Notes: generated by a model not told the origin, from the sequence alone. Counted from the stretch's first letter, positions 17,464-26,222 are shown. The stretch: 64,000 nt of DNA from JAWLHU01 sp049324875 (GCA_049324875.1 JBMONC010000043.1:28530-92529), one strand, 5' to 3'. Made by a program: numbers and translations.

Positions 17464-17787
17464 CTAACCCTTCAGCAGGTTGACCTTGTCGACATCCACC
17501 ACGTTGCGGTTCCGCACCAACGAGAGGATGATCGCCAGGCCGACCGAGGCCTCCGCAGCCGCCACGGTCATGATGAAAAGGATCACGATCGGAGCGACCG
17601 CAGCCTGCTCCGGGGAGGACTGCCAGTAGTACCGGCTGAAGGTGACCAGGTTCAGGTTGACGCCGTTCAGCATGATCTCGATGAACATCAGGATCCGCAC
17701 GGCATTGGTCCGGGTCAGGGCCCCCCAGAGACCGAGGCCGAAGAGGAGGGCGCCGAGTCCGAGCGGGTAGTAGATCGGCAGCTGCAC
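17464..17787 (-). CDS. nuoK: NADH-quinone oxidoreductase subunit K
   Basis: Small three-helix membrane subunit, 107 residues, homologous to MrpC. Conserved glutamates lie within helices 2 and 3: RILMFIEIMLNGVNLNLV and TVAAAEASVGLAII. The ATG overlaps the nuoJ stop region (shared base 17787), indicating translational coupling. Confidence 0.95.
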   Translation of the reverse strand: MQLPIYYPLGLGALLFGLGLWGALTRTNAVRILMFIEIMLNGVNLNLVTFSRYYWQSSPEQAAVAPIVILFIMTVAAAEASVGLAIILSLVRNRNVVDVDKVNLLKG

Positions 17788-18314
17788 TAGGACTCCGCCT
17801 CCTTCGCCGTCAGGATGATGGCGCCGACCATGGCGATCAGCAGCAGGATCGAGGCGATTTCGAAGGGGACCACGTAGGTGGTGAAGAGCGCCATGCCGAT
17901 GTCCGCAACCTTGGCGGCGGGCTGGGCCGCCGCCTGGGTCGGCAGGTTGGCCGCCTGGTAGAGGTAGAGCATGAAGGCGGCGAAGACGGCGCCCACCACG
18001 ATCACGAAGGGGTTGGACCGCCAGACCTTCGGACGCTTCTGCTCGGCCTTGATGTCCCGCAGGCCCGAGAGCATGATCGCGAAGATGACCATGGTCGTGA
18101 TGGCGCCGGCGTAGATCAGCACCTGGATCGCCGCCACGAACTCGGCCTGCAGCATCAGGAAGACGCCGGCGACGGCGGTGAAGGAGAGTGCCATGAAGAG
18201 AGCGGCGTGGGTGATGAGCGGCGTGGCCACCATCCGGTAGGTGGAGACCAGCGTCACCACCGCCAGGATGGCGAAGGCCCAGAACTGGCCACTCATGAGG
18301 AGGTCGGTTGTCAC
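17787..18314 (-). CDS. nuoJ: NADH-quinone oxidoreductase subunit J
   Basis: Membrane subunit of 175 residues with five hydrophobic helices. The conserved helix-3 stretch is EFVAAIQVLIYAGAITTMVI, followed by FAIMLSG. A lumen-side loop (AANLPTQAAAQPAAKVADIG) precedes LFTTYVVPFEIASILLLIAMVGAI. Start overlaps the stop of nuoI by four bases. Confidence 0.95.
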   Translation of the reverse strand: MTTDLLMSGQFWAFAILAVVTLVSTYRMVATPLITHAALFMALSFTAVAGVFLMLQAEFVAAIQVLIYAGAITTMVIFAIMLSGLRDIKAEQKRPKVWRSNPFVIVVGAVFAAFMLYLYQAANLPTQAAAQPAAKVADIGMALFTTYVVPFEIASILLLIAMVGAIILTAKEAES

Positions 18315-19195
18315 GACTGCTTTTCCTCCTCCCCGTCCTTGGTTCCGGTCTCGGTGTTGGTCACCTGGTCCGGCCGGACCTCGGTCGCCTCCTGGCCGGA
18401 GGCCTCCGATGCCTTGACCACCGGCGGCTTGGCCGGGCCCGCCTCCGCCGAGACGTTGGCCGGGTTGGCGTTGACCGGCGGGGTCTGGGTCGGCGTATCC
18501 TTGGTCACGGCGGGGGCGGCGGGCGCCTTGGCCTCGTGGGAGGCCTCGGCGGGCTGGGCCGCCTCCTCCTTCTTCTTGAACTGCGGCTTCAGCTCGGGCT
18601 CATAGCCCTTCGCCACCGGCGGACGGCCCAGGTAGCCGTGGATATCCTGGATATCCTCCTCCGTGGCACCGGTCAGCTCGTGGAAGACCCAGGGCGGCGT
18701 GGCGTTCTTCTTCGCCTTCGGGCCCGGCTGCGTTGCCGAGGAGTACTTCAGGCCCATCCGGAGCAGGTCCTCAAACTCGTAGACCATGTTCTCCGGGTCG
18801 ACCTTGCACAGTTCGTAGTCGTAGCCCATCACCAGCGAGTCGAACGGGCAGGCCTCGATGCAGTAGTTGCAGAGCATGCAGCGGGACATGTCGATCGCGT
18901 AGCGGTCGGCGACCTTCTTCTTGGTGACCGGGTCCTGGTGCCACTCCAGGGTGATCACGTTGACCGGGCAGGCCTCCACGCACATGCCACAGGAGGTGCA
19001 CTTGTACTCACCGGTCAGGAGGTCGGTCTTCTGGAGCGGAATGCCCCGGAACCAGGCCGGGACCTCGTCGTATACCTCGGGGTAATGGACCGTAATCGCA
19101 GGGCGGAACATCATCTCCCGGAATGTGATATTCAGGCCGGTGATGAAGGACTTCCCCGCTTTCCAAGCCTCCCCAAAGAAGCTCGTAACGCCCAT
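18311..19195 (-). CDS. nuoI: NADH-quinone oxidoreductase subunit I with long Ala/Pro/Glu-rich tail
   Basis: Peripheral-arm ferredoxin-like subunit carrying two [4Fe-4S] clusters: CTSCGMCVEACP (C66, C69, C72, C76) and CMLCNYCIEACP (C106, C109, C112, C116). These carry electrons toward NuoB and quinone. Total 294 residues, whereas NuoI is usually about 140-180; the excess is a C-terminal tail from about residue 185, low complexity, rich in Ala, Pro, Glu, Lys and Thr and probably disordered. The frame continues cleanly into the overlap with nuoJ, so the tail is unlikely to be a frameshift product. ATG 19195 has GGGAGGTG upstream. Confidence 0.95.
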   Translation of the reverse strand: MGVTSFFGEAWKAGKSFITGLNITFREMMFRPAITVHYPEVYDEVPAWFRGIPLQKTDLLTGEYKCTSCGMCVEACPVNVITLEWHQDPVTKKKVADRYAIDMSRCMLCNYCIEACPFDSLVMGYDYELCKVDPENMVYEFEDLLRMGLKYSSATQPGPKAKKNATPPWVFHELTGATEEDIQDIHGYLGRPPVAKGYEPELKPQFKKKEEAAQPAEASHEAKAPAAPAVTKDTPTQTPPVNANPANVSAEAGPAKPPVVKASEASGQEATEVRPDQVTNTETGTKDGEEEKQS

Positions 19196-19214
19196 CTGGG
19201 CTCACACCTCCCTA

Positions 19215-20399
19215 CTAGAGCCACCATCCCAGGAGCCGGATCGTAAAGGTTCCGATGGAAATGGGCAGGCCCTCGTTGGCCAGGGCGATATAGCGGAGCA
19301 CGCCGGTGATGAAGATGTTGGCCAGCGAGACCGGCAGGAGGAACTTCCAGCCCAGGTCCATCAGCTGGTCAATCCGGACGCGCGGCAGGGTCCAGCGGAT
19401 CCACATCGCCAGGAAGACGAAGACGTAGGTCTTGAGAATGAACCAGCCAAAGCCGAAGATCCAGTTCCAGACGGCGCTGCCCATCATGGCCAGGCCCCAG
19501 TCGCCGATCGCCGTGCCCACCGGATTGGTGAACATCCCAAACCCGTTGATGATGTTGCCCAGCCCCGAGGCGATCTGACCGAGGGTCGGGCCGGTCCATC
19601 CGCCCAGGAAGAGGGTCGCCGCAATCGCCGACCAGGCCACCAGGTGGATGTATTCGGTGAGGGCGAACATCGCCCAGCGGAAGCCGGAGTACTCGGTGTG
19701 GTAACCGGAGACCAGCTCGGACTCGGCCTCGGCCAGGTCGAACGGGGCCCGGTTCAGCTCCGCCAGCGAGGCGATCAGGTAGACCACGAAGCCGACGATC
19801 TGCGGGAAGAGGAACCAGCCGAAGAGGCCGCGCTCCTGCTGGACCAGCACGATGTCGGAGAGCCGCAGGGAGCCGGCCATCATCACGACACCGATGATCG
19901 ACATGACCAGGGTGACCTCGTAGGAGATCATCTGGGCAGCGCCGCGCATGGCGCCCAGCAGCGAGTACTTGTTGTTGGAGCCCCAGCCCGACATGAAGAT
20001 CGCGATCACGTCGTAACCGGTGATGGCGGCGATGAAGATGATGCCGATATCCATGTCGGTCGGCGTGGAGTTCGGCCCCAGGGGGACGATCAGCCAGACC
20101 AGGATGGAGGAGAGGAAGCCGATGAAGGGGGCGAGCACGAAGAGCCACTTGTCGATGTTGCGCGGCTCGATGTACTCCTTGCGGAAGAGCTTGATCAGGT
20201 CGGAGATCGGCTGGAGCCAGCCGTGCAGGCCGACCCGCCACGGGCCGACGCGGTTCTGCATCCAGGCGGAGACCTTCCGCTCCAGCATCATGGCGACGGC
20301 GAAGTTGAGCAGGCCCCAGACCAGGATCAAGGTGCCCTTGCCGAAGCCGAGGAGCCAGACCTGCGCCGTGGGCGGAATCGAATTCCAGAGAGCGACCAT
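19215..20399 (-). CDS. nuoH: NADH-quinone oxidoreductase subunit H
   Basis: Membrane subunit at the quinone chamber, 394 residues. Family stretches: MLERKVSAWMQNRVGPWRVG near the start, the acidic loop ELNRAPFDLAEAESELVSGYHTEYSG, and WIRWTLPRVRIDQLMDLGWK near the end. ATG 20399 is chosen from family homology; it lies two bases after the nuoD stop, and an open frame further upstream is not conserved-looking. Confidence 0.95.
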   Translation of the reverse strand: MVALWNSIPPTAQVWLLGFGKGTLILVWGLLNFAVAMMLERKVSAWMQNRVGPWRVGLHGWLQPISDLIKLFRKEYIEPRNIDKWLFVLAPFIGFLSSILVWLIVPLGPNSTPTDMDIGIIFIAAITGYDVIAIFMSGWGSNNKYSLLGAMRGAAQMISYEVTLVMSIIGVVMMAGSLRLSDIVLVQQERGLFGWFLFPQIVGFVVYLIASLAELNRAPFDLAEAESELVSGYHTEYSGFRWAMFALTEYIHLVAWSAIAATLFLGGWTGPTLGQIASGLGNIINGFGMFTNPVGTAIGDWGLAMMGSAVWNWIFGFGWFILKTYVFVFLAMWIRWTLPRVRIDQLMDLGWKFLLPVSLANIFITGVLRYIALANEGLPISIGTFTIRLLGWWL

Positions 20400-20401
20400 G
20401 G

Positions 20402-21547
20402 CTACCGGTCCACCTCCCCCAGCACGATGTCGATGGAGCCAAGGATGGCGATGACGTCTGCAACCTTGTGGCCCGGGGTCAGGAGCGGCATCAGCTGCAG
20501 GTGGGTGAAGGCGGGCGAGCGCCACTTCACCTTGTAGGGGTTCGGGCTGCCGTCGGAGACGACATAGCAGGCCACCTCGCCGCGGGCGCCCTCCACCCGG
20601 TGGTAGATCTCACCCTTGGGGGGCTTGAGGATGCGGGGCACCTTGCCCATCACCTCGCCCGGGTTCTCGGCCAACCAGGCCAGCGCCTGCTTGACGATCC
20701 GGGAGGACTGCCGCATCTCCTCCTGCCGGACCCACCAGCGATCGAAGCAGTCGCCGTTCTTGCCGACGGGGATGTCGAACTCGAACCGGTCGTAGATGGA
20801 GTAGGGCAGGTTCTTCCGCAGGTCCCACTTGACGCCGGAGCCGCGGAGGACAGCGCCCGAAGCGGAGTAAGCGATCGCATCCTCCGGCGTCAGCACGCCG
20901 ACGTTCTGGGTCCGCCACTGGAAGATCCGGTTGCCGGTCACCAGCGCATCCCACTGCGGCCAGACGTACGAGTCGAAGTAGTTGATGAAGCCCCAGATCG
21001 TCTTGTCGGCCTTGTCCTCGCCGTCGTCCGGCGTGCCGATGATCCCCTCCGGCAGGTCGTTGCGGAGGCCGCCGATCCGGAAGTAGTTGTAGAGAAGCCG
21101 GCCGCCGGTGATCCGCTCGAAGATCGAGTAGATCTTCTCACGGTCACGCCAGCAATAGAGGAAGGGGGTGACCGCCCCGATATCCATCGCCATGGAGCCC
21201 AGCGCCAGCAGATGCGAGGTGATCCGCTGCAGCTCCGCCATCAGGACGCGAATATACTGAGCCCGCTCCGGCACCACAATCGCATCCCCGAACAGCTTCT
21301 CAACCGCCTCGACGAAGCACTGCTCGTTGATCATGGCGGCGAGGTAGTCGGTCCGGTCGGTGAAGGGGATCACCTGCGGGTAGGTCTTGAACTCGGAGAG
21401 CTTCTCAAAGCACCGGTGCAGGTAGCCGATATCCGGCTCGCACCAGGTGACGGTCTCACCATCAAGCTTGACCATGAGCCGGAGCACGCCGTGGGTGGAC
21501 GGGTGCTGCGGGCCCATGTTCACCAATAGTTCCTTTGTCTGTTCCAA
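20402..21547 (-). CDS. nuoD: NADH-quinone oxidoreductase subunit D
   Basis: 49-kDa-type subunit related to NiFe-hydrogenase large subunits, lining the quinone site. 381 residues. Conserved elements: VNMGPQHPSTHGVLRLMVKLDGE, GYLHRCFEKLSE, AELQRITSHLLALG and the C-terminal ILGSIDIVLGEVDR. It is a separate gene from nuoC, not the CD fusion found in some proteobacteria. Confidence 0.96.
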   Translation of the reverse strand: MEQTKELLVNMGPQHPSTHGVLRLMVKLDGETVTWCEPDIGYLHRCFEKLSEFKTYPQVIPFTDRTDYLAAMINEQCFVEAVEKLFGDAIVVPERAQYIRVLMAELQRITSHLLALGSMAMDIGAVTPFLYCWRDREKIYSIFERITGGRLLYNYFRIGGLRNDLPEGIIGTPDDGEDKADKTIWGFINYFDSYVWPQWDALVTGNRIFQWRTQNVGVLTPEDAIAYSASGAVLRGSGVKWDLRKNLPYSIYDRFEFDIPVGKNGDCFDRWWVRQEEMRQSSRIVKQALAWLAENPGEVMGKVPRILKPPKGEIYHRVEGARGEVACYVVSDGSPNPYKVKWRSPAFTHLQLMPLLTPGHKVADVIAILGSIDIVLGEVDR

Positions 21548-21569
21548 TGTCTACACCTCCGCACCCGGC

Positions 21570-22040
21570 CTATTCTGCGTAGCGATGGCGCACGAGCCGC
21601 GGGCGCTTGGGCCGCTTGTCGACGAAGTCCTTCAGCAGCGGATGGCCGCCCTGCCAGTTGTCCGGCAGGAGGATGCGCCGGTGGTTGGGATGCCCCTCGA
21701 AGCGGATGCCGTACATGTCGTAGGTCTCCCGCTCGTGCCAGTTGGCACCGGGGTACAGGTTGGAAATGGACCAGATCCGGGCACCCTGGCGCGGCAGATC
21801 CACCTTGACGTGGATCGTCTTCTCGCCCTGCTCCTCGGGAACGATCCGGCAGAGGCTGGCGACCAGCGTCAGCCGGTCCTTCCAGTCGATCGCCGAGAGG
21901 ACGCTGCAGTACTTATATCCCGCGTCATAGCAGGCACGGATGACCTCCTCGTAGCGCTCCTGCGGCACGAGGACCTCCGTGTCGCCGTTGACCAGGCTGG
22001 CGAACTGGGCATCCGGGAACTTCTCCTTCAGAAAGTCCAA
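21570..22040 (-). CDS. nuoC: NADH-quinone oxidoreductase subunit C
   Basis: 30-kDa-type peripheral subunit, 156 residues. The signature is NWHERETYDMYGIRFEGHPNHRRILLPDNW, seen here in two consecutive conserved parts. It has no fused NuoD. Twenty-two bases separate it from nuoD. Upstream toward nuoA is an intercistronic region with a hairpin. Confidence 0.94.
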   Translation of the reverse strand: MDFLKEKFPDAQFASLVNGDTEVLVPQERYEEVIRACYDAGYKYCSVLSAIDWKDRLTLVASLCRIVPEEQGEKTIHVKVDLPRQGARIWSISNLYPGANWHERETYDMYGIRFEGHPNHRRILLPDNWQGGHPLLKDFVDKRPKRPRLVRHRYAE

Positions 22041-22103
22041 ACGGACTCACCCCCTGGTGAACTAGAACAACGAATCTTGGGACAACCGGCGCTCAAACGC
22101 CCG

Positions 22104-22130
22104 AAAACCCCGCCCGGAACGGGACAGGGG
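22104..22130 (-). terminator. Terminator-like hairpin between nuoA and nuoC
   Basis: On the minus strand CCCC-TGT-CCCG pairs with CGGG-C-GGGG across a TTC loop and is followed by TTTTCGG. The stem has an internal mismatch, so it may attenuate rather than stop transcription into nuoC. Confidence 0.45.
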
Positions 22131-22138
22131 TTGAGGGG

Positions 22139-22498
22139 CTACACCCAGTGCAGAACGCCCTTCTTGTATGCATAGAAAAGGCCCGTGCCCAGCACGTCCA
22201 GGAAGAGGAGCATCACGATGAGGCCGCCGACACCCAGCTGGTCGAAGACGACCGCCCACGGGTACAGGAAGATCGCCTCCATATCGAAGACGAAGAAGGT
22301 AAGGGCGAACACATAATACCGGATGTTGAAGTTGACAAGGGCATCGTCGAAGGGCAGCTCACCGCATTCGTAAGTCTCCAGCTTCTCACCCTGCAGCGGG
22401 TTCTTCGGGGCGAGCAGCCAGACCAGCAGGTAGTTACCGAGGACGAAGCCCACCGCGACGATCGCCGTCGCTACGATGTCTACGTAGGAGTACTCCAC
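22139..22498 (-). CDS. nuoA: NADH-quinone oxidoreductase subunit A
   Basis: Three-helix membrane subunit, 119 residues from GTG 22498, with GGAG ten bases upstream. The conserved loop reads ETYECGELPFDDALVNFNIRYY (two adjacent parts), then FALTFFVFDMEAIFLYPWA with conserved acidic residues. The frame is open upstream to a TTG at 22630, but that triplet is the -35 element of the promoter for this gene. In this cluster nuoA follows nuoB instead of preceding it. Confidence 0.94.
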   Translation of the reverse strand: MEYSYVDIVATAIVAVGFVLGNYLLVWLLAPKNPLQGEKLETYECGELPFDDALVNFNIRYYVFALTFFVFDMEAIFLYPWAVVFDQLGVGGLIVMLLFLDVLGTGLFYAYKKGVLHWV

Positions 22499-22601
22499 CA
22501 GACTGTGTCTCCTTTCCTGGGAGCATGGCTCCACGGCTCGTGCCGGAAACTCCGGGAGCTTCTCAATATCAGCGATCAGCGGCCCGAAAAGCACCCCACC
22601 C

Positions 22602-22630
22602 ATTATACCGTCGGCCCTTAGGAGCGTCAA
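22602..22630 (-). promoter_or_regulatory. Sigma-A promoter of nuoA-N
   Basis: On the minus strand TTGACG (22630-22625), a 17-base spacer and TATAAT (22607-22602), about 100 bases before the nuoA start. Near consensus. Confidence 0.8.
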
Positions 22631-22675
22631 CGAAGCCGGTTCTGGTGGTCGCTGCAGCCGCAGGGGGTCCCTGGC

Positions 22676-22701
22676 AGAAAAGGCAGGGCGCCGGCCCTGC
22701 C
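22676..22701 (-). terminator. Terminator between nuoB and nuoA
   Basis: GGCAGGGC (22694-22701 read on minus) pairs with GCCCTGCC (22682-22689) around a four-base loop and is followed by TTTTCTG on the minus strand, directly past the nuoB stop. Confidence 0.8.
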
Positions 22702-22706
22702 TCTAT

Positions 22707-23255
22707 CTAGCCCTTGGTGACCAGGCCGCGCTTGCCGGTCTTGAGCATCTCCTGGATTTCGACGAGGCCCTGGAGCAGCGCCTCCGGGCGCGGCGGGCAG
22801 CCCGGGACGTAGACGTCCACCGGGACGACCTTATGGACGCCATCCACGACGTTGTAGGTGTCCCAGTACGGGCCACCGTTGGAGGCGCAGGCCCCCATCG
22901 CAATGACGAACTTCGGCTCGGACATCTGGTCGTACAGGCGACGGACGACGACCGCCATCTTCTCGTTGACGGTACCGGCCACGATCATCAGGTCAGCCTG
23001 GCGGGGAGACATGCGCATCGCCTCAGAGCCAAAGCGGGCCAGATCATATTTGGACGAGGCAGCCGCCATCATCTCGATCGCGCAGCAGGCGATACCGAAG
23101 CCGAGCGGCCACGTGGAGTTGCCCTGCCCCCAGCCGAGTACCTTCTGCACGACCTGCGGCAGCTTCCCGACTATGACGTTCTGGTTGACCTCCGCGTCCG
23201 AGATCACCACGGGGTCATTCAGCCAGTCCAACTCATGGACCTTGTTCTCTCCCAA
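22707..23255 (-). CDS. nuoB: NADH-quinone oxidoreductase subunit B
   Basis: PSST-type subunit carrying cluster N2, the last [4Fe-4S] centre before quinone; 182 residues. Cysteine ligands are visible as GIACCAIEMMAA (tandem CC), MGACASNGGPYWD and VYVPGCPPRPE. The start is TTG at 23255 with AAGGGGG about ten bases upstream; no ATG or GTG fits. It is first in the cluster, ahead of nuoA, and is separated from it by 208 bases with a terminator and a second promoter. Confidence 0.95.
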   Translation of the reverse strand: MGENKVHELDWLNDPVVISDAEVNQNVIVGKLPQVVQKVLGWGQGNSTWPLGFGIACCAIEMMAAASSKYDLARFGSEAMRMSPRQADLMIVAGTVNEKMAVVVRRLYDQMSEPKFVIAMGACASNGGPYWDTYNVVDGVHKVVPVDVYVPGCPPRPEALLQGLVEIQEMLKTGKRGLVTKG

Positions 23256-23332
23256 CTCAAATGCACCCCCTTGCGTTCTTGATGTAGTCTATAAGCGCTA
23301 GGCTTTGAACCCTACGTCACATGCCAATGCCC

Positions 23333-23362
23333 ATTATACTGTCTGCTTTCTTGGCCAGTCAA
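23333..23362 (-). promoter_or_regulatory. Sigma-A promoter of nuoB
   Basis: TTGACT (23362-23357), an 18-base spacer and TATAAT (23338-23333) on the minus strand, leaving a leader of about 70 bases. The rest of the 314-base intergenic region 23256-23569 also contains a weak TATAAT at 23436 facing the GMC gene, without a good -35; no gene is seen in it. Confidence 0.85.
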
Positions 23363-23569
23363 CGACGAGAGGCTTGGGCCATCTTAACCAGAGGCCTATG
23401 CAGAATGAAAAGGCGTTATCCCATCCATGCATCATTATAATGTGACGACCGCTGATGGCGCATACCCAGGGCGGGCGCCGCTTCGGGGCCCGAAGAGCAG
23501 GAAATGCCCCCCAGGGACCGAAAAGGATTGGCATGTATTTTGTAAGAAACGACGGGGAGGGAGCGCCGT

Positions 23570-25468
23570 ATGTCGTTGACCGCCGCGCAGTGGGGGGCGT
23601 TGCGGAGCCTCTGTGATGCGCTTCTGCCGGGTTCACCGCCGGACCTGCCCGACCGGATGGTCGAGGCGCTGAGCACCAGCGGCAACCCGCGGGATCTGAA
23701 GCAGTTCGGCCAGGCGCTCAGCCTGCTGGAGTCCCCCTTCGCGGGCCTCCTTCTGAGCGGGCAGCCCGCTCGGTTCAGCCGGCTGGACCGGCCCGGTCGG
23801 GAGGCGGTGCTCCTCCGCTGGGCGACCCATCCCCTCCCCGTGCTGCGACAGGCCTTCCAGGGGTTCAAGCGACTGGCGGCCTTCCTTGCCTACGCGGCCC
23901 CGGGGAACCCCGCCTGGCCCGAGTGGGGCTACCCGGGGACCGACAGCCACCCGCCCGGGGAGCCGCTGCTGCAGGTGGCGCCCCTTGCCCCGCACGAGGA
24001 GTGGCTGGCCGCCGATGCGGTGGTGGTGGGCTCCGGCGCCGGGGGCGGGGTGGCCGCTGCCGAACTGGCCGGTCGGGGCCTGCAGGTGATCGTGCTGGAG
24101 AAGGGTGGCTACTACCCGGAACCCGAGCTGGGCGGGGGAGAGCTCTGGGGTATGCAGCGGCTCTACCTGGACCGCGGCATGACCGCCACCCGGGACCTGA
24201 GCGTGCCGATCCTCGCAGGGTCAGCGGTGGGAGGCGGCACCCTCATCAACTGGACCGCCTGCGTCACGCCCCCCGATTGGCTGCGGGAGGAGTGGGAGCG
24301 GGAGTACGGCCTGGCGGGCATGTCGGGCCCCGAGTTTCAGTCCTGCCTGGATCGCGTGCTGGCCCGGCTGCAGGTCAGCACCGAGATGTCCACCCCGGAG
24401 CCGCACAGCAGCGCCGGCAGGCTGATCGCCGGCTGCCAGGCGCTCGGGTACCAGGTGGCCGAGCTGCCCCGCAACGTGACCCACTGCGGGCACGATTGCG
24501 GCTTCTGCACCTTCGGCTGCCGGACCGGCTCCAAGCAGTCCACCGCCCGCACCTTCCTGGTGGATGCGGCGGCGCACGGCGCCCGGATCATCCCCGGTGC
24601 CGATGTGCGGCGGGTGCTGATCCAGGGCGGGCGGGTGGCCGGGGTGGAGGCGCTGGTGCAGGGCCGCCCGGTGACGATCCGGGCCCCCCGGGTCGTCATG
24701 GCCGCCGGAGCGATCGGCAGTCCGGCCATCCTGCTCCGCTCCGGCCTGGAGCACCCGGCCCTGGGCCGACACCTCCACCTCCACCCCGTCGCCGCCGTCG
24801 TAGGCCGCTATCCCGAACCGGTCAACCCCTGGGCGGGCCGCCTACTCCCGGCGTACAGCCGCCAGTTCGCCCGCATCGACGGGAACTACGGCTTTCTGCT
24901 GGAGGTCGCCCCGGCCCATCCCGGCCTCGCCGCCCTGAACCTGCCCTGGGCGGGGGGAGAGCAGTACCGGGCCGATACGGCCCGGATGCCCTTTGCCGGC
25001 AACTTTATCGCCCTGGTCCGGGACCGCGGGAGCGGGCGGGTCACCGTGGACCGGGAGGGTCGCCACCAGATTGACTACCGGCTCTCCCCATATGATAGGA
25101 AGCATCTGTTGATGGGGCAGGCGGAGATGATCAAGGTGCACGGCGCAGCAGGGGCCACCGAGATCTTCACCCTCCATGCGCAGCTCAACCGATGGGTGGC
25201 GGGGGGTGAGCCGGTGGAGGCCTTCGCTGCCCGCTCCATGACCCTCCCCAGCGGCCCGAACCAGCTGCCGGTGCTCTGCGCCCACCAGATGGGCACCTGC
25301 CGCATGGGGCGCAGCCCCAGGGAGGCGGTGGCCAACCCGGAGGGCGAGGTGTACGGGGTCCGGGGGCTGCACATCGCCGACACCAGCGCCTTTCCGGCCG
25401 CCAGCGGCGTCAACCCGATGATCACCGCCATGAGCCTGGGACTTTGGAACGCCCGCCGGATCGTCTGA
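23570..25468 (+). CDS. GMC-family oxidoreductase (alcohol oxidase/dehydrogenase type)
   Basis: FAD-dependent oxidoreductase of 632 residues. The first 140 or so residues are an extra helical N-terminal region (LTAAQWGALRSLCDALLPGS) as in long-chain fatty alcohol oxidases and gluconate dehydrogenase small subunits. The FAD motif VVVGSGAGGGVAAAELAGRG follows at about 150. Then VLEKGGYYP, GSAVGGGTLINWTAC and a cysteine-rich block CGHDCGFCTFGC. The C-terminal catalytic region is CAHQMGTCRMG and IADTSAFPAASGVNPMIT, with the family His and Asn. ATG follows GGGGAGGGAG. It stands alone and its substrate is not evident; a medium- or long-chain alcohol is the best guess. Confidence 0.88.
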   Translation: MSLTAAQWGALRSLCDALLPGSPPDLPDRMVEALSTSGNPRDLKQFGQALSLLESPFAGLLLSGQPARFSRLDRPGREAVLLRWATHPLPVLRQAFQGFKRLAAFLAYAAPGNPAWPEWGYPGTDSHPPGEPLLQVAPLAPHEEWLAADAVVVGSGAGGGVAAAELAGRGLQVIVLEKGGYYPEPELGGGELWGMQRLYLDRGMTATRDLSVPILAGSAVGGGTLINWTACVTPPDWLREEWEREYGLAGMSGPEFQSCLDRVLARLQVSTEMSTPEPHSSAGRLIAGCQALGYQVAELPRNVTHCGHDCGFCTFGCRTGSKQSTARTFLVDAAAHGARIIPGADVRRVLIQGGRVAGVEALVQGRPVTIRAPRVVMAAGAIGSPAILLRSGLEHPALGRHLHLHPVAAVVGRYPEPVNPWAGRLLPAYSRQFARIDGNYGFLLEVAPAHPGLAALNLPWAGGEQYRADTARMPFAGNFIALVRDRGSGRVTVDREGRHQIDYRLSPYDRKHLLMGQAEMIKVHGAAGATEIFTLHAQLNRWVAGGEPVEAFAARSMTLPSGPNQLPVLCAHQMGTCRMGRSPREAVANPEGEVYGVRGLHIADTSAFPAASGVNPMITAMSLGLWNARRIV

Positions 25469-25478
25469 GGTATAGAGT

Positions 25479-25505
25479 GAGGCCGTGGTGCAGTACCACG
25501 GCCTC
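25479..25505. terminator. Bidirectional hairpin between GMC and HAD genes
   Basis: Perfect 11-bp stem GAGGCCGTGGT/ACCACGGCCTC with a five-base loop, between two convergent genes. T-tracts are short on both sides. Confidence 0.7.
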
Positions 25506-25514
25506 TGCGCGCCT

Positions 25515-26222
25515 TTACAGCGATTCCAGATAGCGCAGGAAGTCCGCCAGCGTTCCGGACCGGTCCGGGGGCAGCGCCGTGCCCTTCCGGTCGATCAGGA
25601 AGTCGGTGACGAAGAAGACCTCCATGCCCAGCCTGGCTGCCACCCCATCCTCCTGGACGTCGTTGCCTACCATCATACATTCCGCCGGCTGGCGCCCGAT
25701 GATCTGCAGCACCTCCTGGTAGTAGGCGGGCTGGGGCTTGCAGGCGTGCATCTCCTCGTAGACGGTCACCAGGCGCCAGGGCAGGTCATCGATCTCCACC
25801 CAGCGCATCCGCTCCTCCACCGCCCGCCGGGGGAAGATCGGGTTGGTCGCCAGCACGATCTCGAAGCCCTTCGCCACGGCGGTCTCGACCACCCGGCGCG
25901 CCAGCCCCGGAAGACCGGGGCAGGTCCGCTTCAGCACCGGAAACCGCTCGATATAGAAGGCGTCGAAGATGGGCATCATCTCCGCCTCCTCCTTCCCCAC
26001 CTTGGGGAAGAAGTCCCGGGCGAAGACCTGGGCATTGGTCAGGGAGGGATCGGTGTTGGCGATCATCTCATAGGTGGAGGCCATCACCTGCTCCACCAGC
26101 TGGTTCGGGGGAATCAGGTGCCCCGCAAAGGCGGCCAGCTCCTTCATGTAGTGGCGGGTGAACAGCTCCGTGTCGATGGGGAGGAGCGTACCGTCCAGGT
26201 CGAACAGGATCGTCTTTCGCAT
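25515..26222 (-). CDS. HAD-superfamily hydrolase
   Basis: Cytoplasmic phosphatase-like protein, 235 residues from ATG 26222 (GAGGTGG before it). HAD motif I is FDLDGTLLP with nucleophile Asp and acid/base Asp; motif II is VLATNP; the motif III lysine is in HACKPQPAYY; motif IV is MVGNDVQEDGVAA. A helical cap lies between motifs I and II. The substrate is not predictable. Convergent with the GMC gene. Confidence 0.9.
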   Translation of the reverse strand: MRKTILFDLDGTLLPIDTELFTRHYMKELAAFAGHLIPPNQLVEQVMASTYEMIANTDPSLTNAQVFARDFFPKVGKEEAEMMPIFDAFYIERFPVLKRTCPGLPGLARRVVETAVAKGFEIVLATNPIFPRRAVEERMRWVEIDDLPWRLVTVYEEMHACKPQPAYYQEVLQIIGRQPAECMMVGNDVQEDGVAARLGMEVFFVTDFLIDRKGTALPPDRSGTLADFLRYLESL

